Origin: Smittia aterrima
Lineage: Eukaryota > Arthropoda > Insecta > Diptera > Chironomidae
Assembly (NCBI GenBank): GCA_033063855.1
Contig: CP093831.1
Coordinates: 6,448,001-6,512,000 of the forward strand
Length of the DNA: 64,000 nt
Direction of reading: 5' to 3'
Part shown: positions 24,438-36,459 of the stretch, in pieces
Position numbering within the stretch: position 1 is the stretch's first letter
Layout: each line of letters begins with the position of its first letter
The notes under the pieces: generated by a model
Seen by the model: the letters and a program-made list of their open reading frames with translations, nothing else
Told to the model about the DNA's origin: nothing
The model's database searches: none
Made by a program: the position numbers and the translations under genes

Positions 24438-27400
24438 GCAAAACAAATTTAATATTCACTTTAAACAACTGCAACTGCCGATCACGTTTCTTCGTTCCAG
24501 TTTTCATCGTAGATTTGCGTGAACCCATTCGAAAGCAACAGATAGACTTCTTCGTAATCTTTAAATCCTCGAGACTTGAATGAACCGATTTTGCTTCTGT
24601 AAGATTCAATTTCAATGCTTTGAGTGTCATGATTGGGATTATGAAGCTCATGGGAGTCCTTCGGAAATTACGTCACGCGTTTTATGATCACTTCTTAGGT
24701 CGTGAATGCATGATTGCTACTTTAGCGAAGCTATGGAAATAATTACTCAATTAATCGTTACCAAACTCTCAACGTCATAAATGTTATCCTCCCACAGATT
24801 CTTTTTTCTTAATTTAGAAAAGGCAGTCTGTCATTAAATCGAAATGACTTCGAGTCCACGAGTCTGTTGGACAGCAATTTGATACGAGATGTCGAGAAAT
24901 GTTCAACGAATTTTTCTTGGAAGCTTTTTCTTGCAATCAGCGAGCCGACTATAAACGACGTGACCTAATTTCTGAATGACCAGTCGCAGTATGCTTTCTA
25001 TCTCTCATCACATTATTTTCACATAAAATCGCTCACCGTTTAAGTTTAAGGTCATTTTAATCAACATTTAGTTTATGAGGCGTAATAAAAACAGCAAAAA
25101 GTTGCCTTGTATGAAGAAAACTTTTCCACTCAAAGAAGCTTTCGCTTTTGTTCCGTTAAGCTTTATAAGCTGTGCTCAAACAAAAACCACTTGTTGGATT
25201 CTTTTCCAAGAGTTATACACAAAGCAAAGAAAATCAGTTTCTTTTATTAATTTTCTTTTGATTTTTCCACTAAATTTTACTTTAAAGATTTCAGATTCTT
25301 CGATTAATTTCAATCGAAGCTCCTCCGCTGATGCGAGAAAATTCCTAAAATAATCCTTTGAATCTCGTAATCCTTTTCATGCAAGTTCAAGTTTCATATC
25401 ACCATTTACTTCACTTTACATTAAATCGTTTTCTTAAAGCTCCTCCGAGAGCTGTTGGAGCGACGATCATCGAACGTGAACTGAAGAAAAATTAATATTT
25501 ATTGAACTTATATCCTTTTCACTTCGCTCTTGCAGCGTTGACGGTTTCATGAGCTGGTAAGATTATCGATTTTGCGCAGTGAGATCCTTTTTGCCGACTC
25601 TTCAGTACGAATCATCAGGCGGATGATGGATGTGCATGCGATGGTCCGATGATACATATCGTAACACAGCGAGAGACAAGAAAATTGAGTTTTACGGCGT
25701 GGAAATAGAAAAATAAACATTCTGGCGCGGTGAAAATTAAATGGTAATAAAACGATATAAGACTCAATGCTAAATAGAGTTTATGAGCGAAGAGTTTGCA
25801 GATGGTCGGTTGGTTGATGAAAATTGCGCCTCAACTTTAACGCTCGCCAGATTGCCGAAAATGATTACAATGCAAATGATGAATGAATTTTCAAGGATGA
25901 ATTTCAAAAACAAATAACAGATGTTGACTAAAAATTAAAATGAATCTTATAAAACTCCTCGATTGCTTATTCTGAGAATTTCGTAAATAGAGTTCTAAAA
26001 AAAACCAAGAACTTTTCTTTTTACTAAGAAGATTTACCTAAATATATTTTTTATTCATGAATTGGTATTCTTAGAAATTCTTTATCAGAATTGAACTTCA
26101 GATGTACACATTTTCTAACTGAATCATTTACCTAATGAAAAGCGGTTTCCTCATAAATTGTCATCAATCATAAGAAGTATTTACTCTTGCGAAGGATTGA
26201 CACAAGAGCGAATAGCGAAAGAAATTATCATATCAATTTGTGTGGAAATCCCGTTGGAGACAAATTTATGCGGCTTCGATTGAGCTTTTATCTAATTACA
26301 TTATTCAAAGTTTCAATAAATCAAGCTTATGTGAGGATTCCCAGCAGATTGGTCGAAAACTAATTAAATTGTCGAAAGCGTTGCAAAGTCTGTTCACTCA
26401 ATTAGTTTTGTTTGTTCCGGAGTCGAGCATTGTCTGATTTTCCTCGGAAGAGTAAGTCTTGATCATTCAATTCAGTTTAATTCACAGTGACTTGACAATG
26501 AGTGGGATAAGAGTCGAATGGATGAAATGATCGATGTGAGGATTCATCGGAATTGAACAGCGCAAACAACTTTTACTCTCGAATCAAGCGCTTCGGAAAA
26601 TATTGAAAAATGCTTCCGCGCCATTGTTTGCGTTAGAAAGAAAAACATTTCCGCGGTGAAACATTTTATTCCTGGGAAAATTTCGAAAGCTTTGTTTGCG
26701 ATGCAATTAAGTGTTTGCAAGTTTGTCATGATTTATGAAGAAGTGGGATTAGGTGTGGCAATAAAAAATACTTTTCGAAACTATTCCAAAGAAAATCCAT
26801 TTTCAGCCACTTTTGGTCCGGGCTTGGGTTGCGGTCCTCCAAGACCAGCACTTCACGAAACGCATTCCATGTTCTTTTGGTGGCGGTATTAGGGAGGTTA
26901 GAGTGTACTCCAAAAAGAGTCTCATAAAATTGAGCGCAAAGGAAAAAGTTTTTCTCGTTTCAAAGCTCAAGTCAACTTTTTGAAACTTTAACAGAAATAA
27001 TTGAAAGTGCAGTTCAATGTTAATGAAATGTCCGCGGTAAATGTTTCAATCAATTTAAACTCGCCCACTAATTGATCGGTCGCGAAGTTGAATAATTTAT
27101 TTCCGCTAATTGCTTAAAACACAACTTTCCCTTCCGGTTAGTGTTTCTCTCCTTTTCCGAGCGTGCCAATAAATATTTATGAGCTTTTCAGCTTGAAGGG
27201 TTAATTTTGCGATTCATTTCGATCGAATTCATGGTCCAGCAGATGCCGATGACGCAACAGGTTCGGTATTTCATTTTCATTTGGCCATTAACTTTTTCTC
27301 AGAGCTTTTTTGATAAACGACCAGTTTCTTATGAACAAATAATAATTAACAATTTAATTGCTTCTGTTTATTGGCAATCATTCAATTCTAGGAAGAAAAT

Positions 27401-27910
27401 GTTTAATAAGCTTTTTCGAGTTCTTCTATGAACTTTGTTAAGTTTTCACTTGTTGCACATTTACCGGAATCAAATTCAATACATTCATCAAATGCTTCAA
27501 CTGGTGGCTTCAACAACACGAGCGAAGTAAATATCTTTCTATTCTCGTTCACGACTACAACCGTAAGTCTCAGAAATACATTCTTCTGTGTGATTTTTGT
27601 TTCTTTTCTTTTTGTAAACAAACATTTTATTTTTGTCGAGCGGTATCAGTTCAGATAGCAGAAGTAAAGAAGGCTCATTAACAAAGTTGCTGGCCGTCGC
27701 TTAAGCCGTTAAAGAGTGCACCGTTATACAACATATATTTTGAATGTTTAACCACGTAAAGTTTGGAATTATTTTCGCCTTGTTAATTTATTCAAACCAA
27801 ACATTCCCATTTCGAAGTTGTTTTAAGTAAAAGCCTTGATATTGGTGATTTCCACGCCTACATTCTCGTTTCAGATTGCGCGACGGTCAATTCAAAGTTC
27901 AGTCTTCAAA
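24438..27910. other. intergenic, no gene recognised
   Basis: About 3.5 kb with no coding exon I can defend. A 72-codon minus-strand frame at 27403-27621 reads plausibly but starts without ATG and matches nothing known to me. The sequence just left of the sulfiredoxin ATG (acceptor-like ...ctcgtttcag ending at 27873) suggests a spliced 5' end for that gene. Confidence 0.5.
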
Positions 27911-28322
27911 ATGAGAATCAGCGACAAGAGCGTTCATTCTGCAGGCATCGAAGAAATTCATTTGATGCCAATCAGTGAAATTACTCGACCGATATTACCA
28001 GAACTCGACGAGAAAAAAGTCAATTCGATTGCTGATACACTTAAGGTGAAGAAAAAGTGATAAGTGTCAAGGTCAGATATTTTAATTTCCTCCACATGAT
28101 TTGCAATCTTAACAGAATCACTTTGACGAAGTTCCACCAATCGACGTTCTTTGGATAAAAGGTACCGAGGGCGGAAATTACTTTTATTCTTTTGGTGGAT
28201 GTCATCGCTTTGCAGCACACAAGAAATTAGGAAAACAGGAAATTCGTGTTAAGCTTGTGCAGTCGACTTTAACTGACCTTCAGTGCTATCTTGGGTCGAG
28301 TTGCCCGAAGAATTTAAAATAA
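27911..28322 (+). CDS. sulfiredoxin
   Basis: ATP-dependent reductase that restores sulfinylated (hyperoxidised) 2-Cys peroxiredoxins. Exons 27911-28045 and 28116-28322, phase 0 intron of 70 bp, 113 aa. The diagnostic block PPIDVLWIKG, then FGGCHRF with catalytic Cys74, then KLVQSTLTDLQCYLG, runs over nearly the full protein and matches the family's usual length. The ATG at 27911 gives a protein of cytosolic type. The frame stays open upstream to an acceptor-like site at 27873, so a 5' exon adding a short basic leader (IARRSIQSS) and perhaps mitochondrial targeting is possible. The stop codon lies inside an AATAAA motif (28319-28324), and the gene converges on the Xaa-Pro aminopeptidase gene with 38 bp between stop codons. 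Confidence 0.95.
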
Positions 28323-28360
28323 AGAAGACTTTTATGTTTCATTAGCTACTTCAAATTCTT

Positions 28361-29926
28361 TTATTTTTCTGACAGCAACTTTACCAAATCACTTGACTCT
28401 TTGATGCACTTCTCTGTGAGAATCTCTAACTTCATGTTTGGTGTGACCATGACATCGTCTTCGATACGTAATCCAAGACCACGAAACTCTTCTGGAACGT
28501 CAGTACGGTCGGTGCTTATATAAATTCCCGGCTCAACAGTAAAAACATTTCCGGGAATCAGTTTGTTGCTCCTTGACACTAATGGCGTGTCATGAACATC
28601 CATTCCGAGGTAATGAGAAACGTGATGAGGACAAAATTTATAAGCAGCCCTTGCAAGATCGTAACCACTTTTGTCTTTTGGAATTAAGTGAACCTCTTGA
28701 AGATATTTTCCGAGTTGCAAACACATCGTATCGAATAGTTCATCGAGTGTCAGCCCTCCTGGGTTGAGAAGAATTTTCATCAAATCTTTCTGGAGATTGA
28801 GCACGACTTCATAAAGAACTCGTTGTGGATCTGAGAAACTTCCATTGACAGGCCAAGTCCTCGTGATATCTGAAGAGTATCCTCCGAATTCACAGCCAGC
28901 GTCGAGTAATATCATCTCTCCATCTTTTGCAATCTGAGTGTTGTTGATGTAATGGATTGTGGTTGCGTTCTTTCCAGCTGCTACCACGGGGGGATAAGCT
29001 AACATGCTCGCTCCATTCATGCGACACTGATAATCAACTTCAGCAAATATTTGATGCTCGCATATGCCAGGCGATGACTTTTTCATCGTCAAGTTGATTG
29101 CTTCACTCGCAATTTCGCAAGTTTTCCGCATCAGTTCGATCTCGCCATCTGATTTCGTCCATCGCAACGTGTGAATGAACTTCGTTGGATTCTCAATCGT
29201 TTCATCACTTGGCCTGAGAATCGGATTGAGATGTTTTTGTTCGCTGTTTTTTTCATCGTACCAAACCAGCGAGTTCTGCTGCTTCTTGAATTTTTCCACA
29301 TACGAATCAAAGTTGCTGATTGGAAAAGCTTGATCAACGCCGAAAAGCTCAATTGCATTTTCGGGACCAGTTCTGATGCCATCCCACAACTCAGAGTGTT
29401 TGTCTTTGGCTCGAAGAAACAGAATACTTTTCGAAGATGTTTCATCAATCTCCATAACGAGAATTGAGTCTTGTTCGAGACATCCTGAGAGGTAAAGGAA
29501 GTCTGAATTTTGCCGAAAGACGTAAGGAATCGAACCGCTGATATACTTCTTAGTTCCTGATGGGATCACAATTAAATGACGTTTGACAGTCGCAAGATTC
29601 GCTTTTGAGTACGTTTTTATGGTTTCCATCATCCTAAGTCTTCGATTTACAATCTCATCCAATGCGATTCCTTGAATTAGCTCATTCGGCTTTAGCAAGT
29701 GAGGATGAGTCTTGAAAGTTGGCTGGCCGTAAGTTTTATCAGACTCAAGCCACTTTCGATTACTCTTAATTGAGACTTGTGTTGTCTTACATCTTGTAAT
29801 CACTGGAAGAACTAAAATAGAGATTTGATTGAAAAGAAAGGTTTAAATGAAGGAAATGAACAAACCTCTATTGCAAGTGTTTATGTGACTCAATCTGGAA
29901 GCTCCAACTCTCCTTATGAAGTTCAT
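28361..29926 (-). CDS. Xpnpep3: mitochondrial Xaa-Pro aminopeptidase 3
   Basis: M24B metallopeptidase that trims N-terminal residues before proline; XPNPEP3 acts mainly in mitochondria. Two exons, 29866-29926 and 28361-29811, give 503 aa. The first exon encodes a basic, Arg/Ser-rich presequence (MNFIRRVGASRLSHI). An AMP_N domain (about residues 50-210) precedes the pita-bread catalytic domain. The five metal ligands are in place: Asp324 (LLDAGCEFG), Asp335 (SSDITRTWP), His420 (HHVSHYLGMDVHD), Glu447 (TVEPGIY) and Glu471 (LRIEDD). It is transcribed divergently from APIP, with 453 bp between start codons, and converges on sulfiredoxin. A bacterial PepP-like function is the alternative, but the leader and order of motifs fit XPNPEP3. 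Confidence 0.95.
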
Positions 29927-30379
29927 TGCAAAACCGATGAAGGAAATTCAATTTAAATCATTTAATCGGCACAATTCAGAATTTTTCTTTTTATTGAAAA
30001 CGCCCGGACAGCTGCTCAATGGAATGTTTCATTTCAATGTTTTTGTTTACATCCGGCAATGTTTTCAATTTTATTCTGAATCGCGCAGAAGATCAAGGTT
30101 TAAAATTCTTTCTCCTTGATAAGATGATTAATTAAGATATTTCTTATATGTGTAATCCAAAGTGTGTCAAGTTTTGTATGTAGCAGAGTTTCTTCAGATT
30201 ATTCTTTATCTTCAATCGCAGCTACAGATTTTTCTCAAAATTATTTTTAATTGGAGAGCGAGTGAGATTCTTATCACATCATGAGTTGTGAGTTTCAAAC
30301 AATGTTTCTAATCTTGAACGCTCATTCATTATTCTGATCTCTTTCAGACGGTTCGTGCTCCTGCAATAAATCCAAGCTC
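29927..30379. promoter_or_regulatory. putative bidirectional promoter, XPNPEP3 / APIP
   Basis: A 453 bp gap separates the divergent start codons of the aminopeptidase and APIP. No TATA box stands out. Part of it may be APIP 5' exon: ATGAGTT at about 30281 followed by a gtgagt donor would splice in frame to an acceptor before 30350 and extend APIP by about 12 residues. Confidence 0.4.
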
Positions 30380-31362
30380 ATGGCGGAACTCTCGATTTAT
30401 CAAGATTTGTCAGAGGTAAGTTAAGATTCAAGTAAATCGGATCTGAAAAAAAAATTAGGAAATGCTTTATGAACAGGACAAAGTAAATTACAAATTTAGA
30501 GAATCTCTCAGTGTCTAATTGTGATTAATTTGTGAATTCTTTTTAGGAACACCCTCGTCGATTGATCCCTGAATTGTGCAAGCAAATGTACAACTTGGGA
30601 TGGGTGACTGGCACAGGTGAGAACTAATTAAATTACTTAACATTGTGATTCTAAGTTAAAGCACTTAGGTGGAGGAATCAGCATAAAACTTGACGATGAA
30701 ATCTACATTGCTCCGTCTGGTGTTCAAAAAGAACGAATGTTGATCGATGATTTGTTCATTCAGAACATGGTGAGAGCAGAGATAAGAAAACTTAATTCAA
30801 AAATCATTGAAACGATTTTTTAGGAAGGCGAAGATTTGGTGGTTCCCGCTGAATACAAGAAGCTAAAGAAAAGCCAATGCACTCCTCTTTTCATGGTAGC
30901 TTATCGAGAGCGCAATGCGGGAGCGTGTATTCACACGCACTCAGCAAATGCAGTTATGGTTACACTGCTTTGGCCTGGAAAAGAGTTTCGAATTACTCAT
31001 CAGGAGATGATTAAGGTGAGAGAAAATTCTCAGAATTGCTTTTTTTACTGAATTTAAAATTTTAGGGAATCTTCGACCACGAGCTTAATCGTTTTTTACG
31101 ATACGATGAAGAACTTGTCGTACCAATCATCGATAATACTCCTTTTGAAAAGGATTTGGAAGAGAGTCTTTCACAAGCAGTCAAAGAATATCCAGGGACG
31201 ACTGCTGTTCTCGTTCGTCGCCATGGCATTTACGTTTGGGGTGATTCATGGCAAAAAGCAAAGACTCAATGCGAATGCTACGACTATCTCTTTAACATTG
31301 CAATCGAAATGAAAAAGTTTGGTTTGGATCCAGCGAAAGTTCCCGATATTTCGGCGAAATGA
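30380..31362 (+). CDS. Apip: methylthioribulose-1-phosphate dehydratase (APIP)
   Basis: Class II aldolase-like zinc enzyme of the methionine salvage pathway; it dehydrates methylthioribulose-1-phosphate. Exons 30380-30415, 30547-30616, 30669-30769, 30824-31015 and 31066-31362, 231 aa. The start MAELSIYQDL aligns with the fly protein as I recall it. Conserved blocks: HPRRLIPELC, LGWVTGTGGGIS, IYIAPSGVQKERM, KKSQCTPLF, IHTHSANAVMVTLLWPG with the two zinc His residues, ITHQEMIKG with the probable catalytic Glu, and VRRHGIYVWG with the third zinc His. All active-site positions appear intact. Poly(A) signal at 31404-31409. It sits between the aminopeptidase and the UGT array without an obvious functional tie to either. 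Confidence 0.96.
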
Positions 31363-31796
31363 AATTTATTTAAATTCGCGAGCTTGTAGGAACAGACATT
31401 TTAAATAAAAATTATGGTAGAAGCTCGCGCTGAGAATTAGAAATCCGTTGAGTTACAATCAATACAAGAACATGTTTTGAATAATTTCAGAGTTTATCAG
31501 AAAATGAATGTAACGGGTATAAGATTGAAAAAGTTCAATTCATGCAATCAACTCCGGTTTAACTGAAAACTTCATAATTTTTGAAACATAAATTTTGTCA
31601 TATCAAAGAAAGAATAAATAAAATGTAGTTAAGTTTCAGTTTTGATCAAAATATTTCTTTATCAGCTCCCTATCTCTAATTTAAATATCTCTGTTTTAAA
31701 CCTTGACTTCTTAAAATTTGGTTCTATCTTATCTCAATAGAGGTCTCGCCACTGATTTTCTACTTCCACTAAGTCAGTTCTATTTCAACAGTGAGA
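31363..31796. other. intergenic, 5' flank of UGT copy 1
   Basis: Contains the APIP 3' UTR and the UGT promoter. A GATA-type box (CTTATCT) lies at 31728-31734 within a block that recurs before copies 2 and 3. Confidence 0.5.
31728..31734 (-). promoter_or_regulatory. GATA-factor box before UGT copy 1
   Basis: CTTATCT (AGATAAG on the minus strand) 69 bp upstream of the ATG, followed by a longer block (GAGGTCTCGCCA) shared with copy 2. GATA factors drive many insect gut and fat-body genes; function here is inferred from position and conservation only. Confidence 0.4.
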
Positions 31797-33485
31797 ATGA
31801 AAAGTCAAATTTTACTTTTTGTGCTGCTTGCTCTTTTTAAAGGCTCGTTCGGTGGAAATATTTTATTCATCAGCGGAGTTCCTTCACCGAGCCATCACAT
31901 CTACAACAGAGCACTGGTTGTAGGGCTCGCGGCGAAAGGTCACAATGTCACTTTCATATCAGCAGACTTGTCGAAGGTGAAGACGCCAAATGTTCACTAC
32001 ATTCTCCTTGAACAAGTCTACGAGAAGTTGTATGAAGTAGTTGAAGGCGAAGCTGCTTTCGATTTGTTGGAATATGCGGAACTGTCACCAAACCAAGCAC
32101 TGATGGCACTTGTCAGTTATTTTGGAAAAGTTTGCAAAGCAGTTCTTAATGCAAAGGGCCTTGATGCTATTCTAAATTATCCGGACAATTTCAAGTTTGA
32201 CGCAATCGTTAACGATATCACATTCGGTCAATGTTTACTTCCTTTGGTTGCGAAGTTCAACTATCCGCCAGTAATACAAGTATCGGCATTCGCCAACCCT
32301 CCTTACACAACAGATTACGCAGGTGGACACAAGTATCCGGCTTACGTTCCTCATTACAACTTAAATTATCCTGTTTACATGAATTTCTTCCAACGATTGC
32401 ATAACACGGGATTTTATTTAATTGATTGGCTGTGAGTTGAGACTCTGAGGTCAAAACTTTATTTAATTTACGTCATTCAATTATTTTCAAGGTCTCGCGA
32501 ATATTTCGTGTTACCAGCGGCAGAAAAGTTAGTAAGACAGAGATTTAACTTTGACTTTCTGCCTCTTAAGGAGTTGGCACAAAAAACTGCTTTGATCCTT
32601 GTCAACACTGATGACGCAATCGATAATTCTGAGCCGATTCCACCAAACATGATTCAAGTTGGTGGTCTTCAAATCGTTGATTCGAAACCTCTGCCAAAAG
32701 TAAGTCAAATCAATTTACTCGAACATCTTTTATCTAATCTTTTCCGATAGGAGATGGAAGATTTTATCAAGAGTGGAAAGAAGGGAACAGTTCTGATGTC
32801 ACTTGGAACGAACATGAAGTCGAATATGCTCGGAGAAGAAAGACTTAAAGTTATCATCGAAACATTTGCGCAGCTTCCTGAGTACAACTTTTTGTGGAAG
32901 TTTGAGGATGAAGCCAAAGACTTGCCAGCAGTTATTTCAAAGAACGTAATGCTTGGAAAGTTTCTTCCACAAAATGACATTCTCGCTCAGCCTAACTTGA
33001 TCGCGTTTATTACGCATTCTGGAATGTTGTCAACTCACGAAGCTTTCTGGCATGGGAAGCCAGTCATTGCAATGCCTTTCTTCGTAGATCAACACATGAA
33101 CTCAGCGAAAGCTGTGAACTTGGGAGTAGGAGTCAAAGTCGACTTCAAGACTTTAACTGTTCAGAGTTTCAAATCGAGCATCGAGACAATTGTTAAAGAT
33201 CCAAAATATTCAAAGAATTCACTGAAAGTCTCAAAGCTTTTCAGAGACAAGCCTCAGAGACCTCTAGATCGTGCCATTTGGTGGATTGAATATGTTCTTC
33301 GAAACCCAAACGTTGATAATTTAGTTTCACCAACAATCAAACTTGGTCCATTTATTTCAAACTCCTACGACATCATTTTGACTGTTCTTGTTTTCATATT
33401 CTTGATCTTTCATGTGACATGCAAAATCATTAAAAAAATTAAGAATTTGTGCTTCAAGAAAGTGGGTAAAAGTAAGAGCGACTAA
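31797..33485 (+). CDS. UDP-glycosyltransferase, tandem copy 1
   Basis: Membrane-bound family 1 glycosyltransferase that conjugates a sugar from a UDP-sugar to small lipophilic compounds in the ER lumen. Exons 31797-32431, 32492-32699, 32751-33485, 525 aa. Signal peptide about 1-19, catalytic His at residues 33-34 (SPSHHIYN), variable acceptor-binding region about 75-150, and UGT signature starting at residue 367 (FITHSGMLSTHEAFWHGKP, then FVDQH). A C-terminal membrane helix (about 490-512) is followed by a lysine-rich cytoplasmic tail (KIIKKIKNLCFKK), the usual ER anchor. The ATG follows GTGAGA in the AACAGTGAGAATG context. Nearly all differences from copies 2 and 3 are in exon 1. Confidence 0.95.
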
Positions 33486-34161
33486 AAGTTAATGTTCTCG
33501 AATTCGTAAGATTGTACAAAAGAATTTTATTGCGTTCTATAATTAAAAAAAATCCTGAATAAAAAATAATTATTTTTAGAATTAGAAAATTTTAAAGCTT
33601 TGATAACTTCGGAGCTCCTGATCAGGATTCAATACACAAAAACTTATTTACTGAGTCATCGCATTCAATTTCAAGAAATATTTGTTTTATTTATTATTTT
33701 AATTTTCGCTCTAGAGATGAAAACTGTTTTTCTGTTTTTTTTTTTATGTTACGAGAAAATTATTAAACTGAAATAATTTGAGTGTTGGATTTAAAGATTT
33801 GAGTGTTTTTCTTCACTTTGTGTCTATTGCTGTTATCTATCTCATTTTCTATCAAGAGCGTTGTCATCATTTTAAGCTTTTGTATCAGGTTAGGTAAGTG
33901 TTTATACATTTATACTTTAAATAATAAAAATTATTATATTTATTCATATCTCAAGAAACATAATTAAACTGTAATTTAGTTTCAGTTATGTTACAAAACA
34001 TTTTTAATCAGCTTCCTATCTCTAAAGTTTAGAGTCTAAACGTTTCTATTTTACGTTTGTGTTCTCTAAAAATCAAAATTTGTTCCTATCTTATCTCAAT
34101 TGAGGTCTCGCCATTGGCGAAACGTTAGTTCAGCTGATTCAGTTTCTTTTCGACAGTGAGA
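33486..34161. other. intergenic between UGT copies 1 and 2
   Basis: Contains the 3' UTR of copy 1 (AATAAA at 33558-33563) and the copy 2 promoter. No gene. Confidence 0.5.
34090..34096 (-). promoter_or_regulatory. GATA-factor box before UGT copy 2
   Basis: Same CTTATCT element, 72 bp before the ATG, inside the block TATCTTATCTCAAT plus GAGGTCTCGCCA that also precedes copy 1. Confidence 0.4.
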
Positions 34162-35849
34162 ATGAAAAGTCAAATTTTACTTTTTGTGCTGCTTGCTCTT
34201 TTTAAAGGCTCGTTCGGTGGAAACATTTTATTCATCAGCGGAGTTCCTTCACCGAGCCATCACATCTACAACAGAGCATTGGTTGTAGGGCTCGCGGCGA
34301 AAGGTCACAATGTCACTTTCCTTTCAACTGACTTGTCGAAAGAGAAGACACCAAATGTTCACTACATTCACCTTGAACAGGTCTACGAGAAGATTATGCA
34401 AGGAACTGAAAACTTAGAGGGTTTCGACTTATTAGGATATGCCGACCTATCTGCCTACCAAGCACTGATGGGATTTGTCTTTTACATGGAAATGGTTTGC
34501 ACAGCAGTTCTGGAGGCAAATGGCCTTGAAGTTCTTTTAAACTATCCGGACAATTTCAAGTTTGACGCAATCGTTCACGATTTCACTTTCGGTCCATGTT
34601 TACTTCCTTTGGTTGCGAAGTTCAACTATCCACCAGTAATACAGGAATCTGCTTTCGCCAACCCTCCTTACACAACAGATTTCGCAGGTGGACACAAGTA
34701 TCCGGCTTACGTTCCACATTACAACCTAAATTATCCTGTTAACATGAATTTCTTTCAACGATTACATAACACGGGAATTTATTTAGTTGATTGGCTGTGA
34801 GTTGAGACTCTGAGGTCAAAATTTTAATAAATAATTTGATCTATATCTTTTCAAGGTCGCGCGAGTATTTCGTGTTTCCACGAACAGAAAATTTACTAAA
34901 AAAGAGATTTAACTTTGACTTTCTGCCTCTTAAGGAGTTAGCACAAAAAACTGCTTTGATCCTTGTCAACACTGATGACGCCATCGATTTTCTTGAGCCG
35001 ATTCCACCAAACATGATTCAAGTTGGTGGACTTCAAATCGTTGATTCGAAACCTCTGCCAAAAGTAAGTCAAATCAATTTATTCGAATATTTCTTATCTA
35101 ATCTTTTCCGATAGGAGATGGAAGATTTTATCAAGAGTGGAAAGAAGGGAACAGTTCTGATGTCACTTGGAACGAACATGAAGTCGAATATGCTCGGAGA
35201 AGAAAGACTTAAAGTTATCATCGAAACATTTGCGCAGCTTCCTGAGTACAATTTCTTGTGGAAGTTTGAGGATGAAGCCAAAGACTTGCCAGCAGTTATT
35301 TCAAAGAATGTAATGCTTGGAAAATTTCTTCCACAAAATGATATTCTCGCTCAGCCTAACTTGATCGCGTTTATTACGCATTCTGGAATGTTGTCAACTC
35401 ACGAAGCTTTCTGGCATGGGAAGCCAGTCATTGCAATGCCTTTCTTCGTAGATCAACACATGAACTCAGCGAAAGCTGTGAACTTGGGAGTAGGAGTCAA
35501 AGTCGACTTCAAGACTTTAACTGTTCAGAGTTTCAAATCGAGCATCGAGACAATTGTTAAAGATCCAAAATATTCAAAGAATTCACTGAAAGTCTCAAAG
35601 CTTTTCAGAGACAAGCCTCAGAGGCCTCTCGATCGTGCCGTTTGGTGGATTGAATATGTTCTTCGAAACCCAAACGTTGATAATTTAGTTTCACCAACAA
35701 TCAAACTTGGTCCATTTATTTCAAACTCCTACGACATCATTCTGACTGTTCTTGTTTTCATATTCCTGATCCTTCACGTGACTTGCAAAATCATTAAAAA
35801 AATTAAGAATTTGTGCTTCAAGAAAGTGGATAAAAGAAAGAGCGACTAA
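34162..35849 (+). CDS. UDP-glycosyltransferase, tandem copy 2
   Basis: Exons 34162-34796, 34856-35063, 35115-35849; 525 aa, with the same intron phases and the same domain order as copy 1. Exon 3 (sugar-donor domain and membrane anchor) differs from copy 1 at only about four residues. Exon 1 is distinct in the acceptor-binding stretch at about residues 72-130 (for example MQGTENLEGFDLLGYADLS). The early part of exon 2 also differs (FPRTENLLKK instead of LPAAEKLVRQ). This pattern suggests a different substrate range on a shared catalytic body. All catalytic motifs are intact and no frameshift is seen. Confidence 0.95.
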
Positions 35850-36459
35850 AAAGTTGACGATCTCGAACTCTTGAAAGAATGTAAAAAGAGTTTTTTATTG
35901 TGTTCTGTATTTAGAAAACAATTCCTGAATATCTAAATAAAAATTATTTGGAACAAAATAATTTTTTCAAATTTTTTTATTATGAGTTGCTTTTAGTTTT
36001 TCGGTCTAAAGATCGAGAAAATATTTCTGTCTGTTCTTTTATTTGGAAGCAAATTTACTCGTCACCTAAACTCGATAATGGATTAAAAGTTTCAAAGTTT
36101 AACGACTTTAGTGTTGGATCTACAGTTTGCCTCTTTTGTATCGACCATTATTAATTCATTTGTTATCGAAAGGCTTGTCTTCATTTTTGAGCTAAAACTT
36201 TTGTCTCAGGTTTGTCGTATAGCTTAATTTTTTTTCCTAAATGCTGTCATATCACAATAAGAATTAATTAATTGTAATAAAGTTTTAGTTTTCAAAGAAA
36301 ACTTTTCATTCAAACTATTTTTTATGTGCTCACATTTTATATGTAAACTTCTTTGTTATAAAACTTTATTTCTCAATATTTGTTTACTTCTTATCTTAAT
36401 TAAGTTCTCGGCAATACTAAGTCGCTAGTTCAACTATCTAACTCAGTTTCTTTTCGACA
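35850..36459. other. intergenic between UGT copies 2 and 3
   Basis: 3' UTR of copy 2 and promoter of copy 3. A 68-codon open frame at 35948-36154 overlaps the 3' UTR and shows no coding character. Confidence 0.5.
36390..36396 (-). promoter_or_regulatory. GATA-factor box before UGT copy 3
   Basis: CTTATCT again, 70 bp upstream of the ATG. The neighbouring block is degenerate compared with copies 1 and 2, so the box is the best conserved part. Confidence 0.4.

Noticed and set aside
26656..26892. 78-codon plus-strand frame ending in GFGPGLGCGPPRP-like sequence
   Set aside because: No splice partners, no known motif, and AT-rich intergenic surroundings.
27403..27621. 72-codon minus-strand frame with a plausible-looking acidic C-terminus
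   Set aside because: It begins at TTG, no upstream exon with matching phase was convincing, and I recognise no family. It stays a candidate for a terminal exon but is unsupported.
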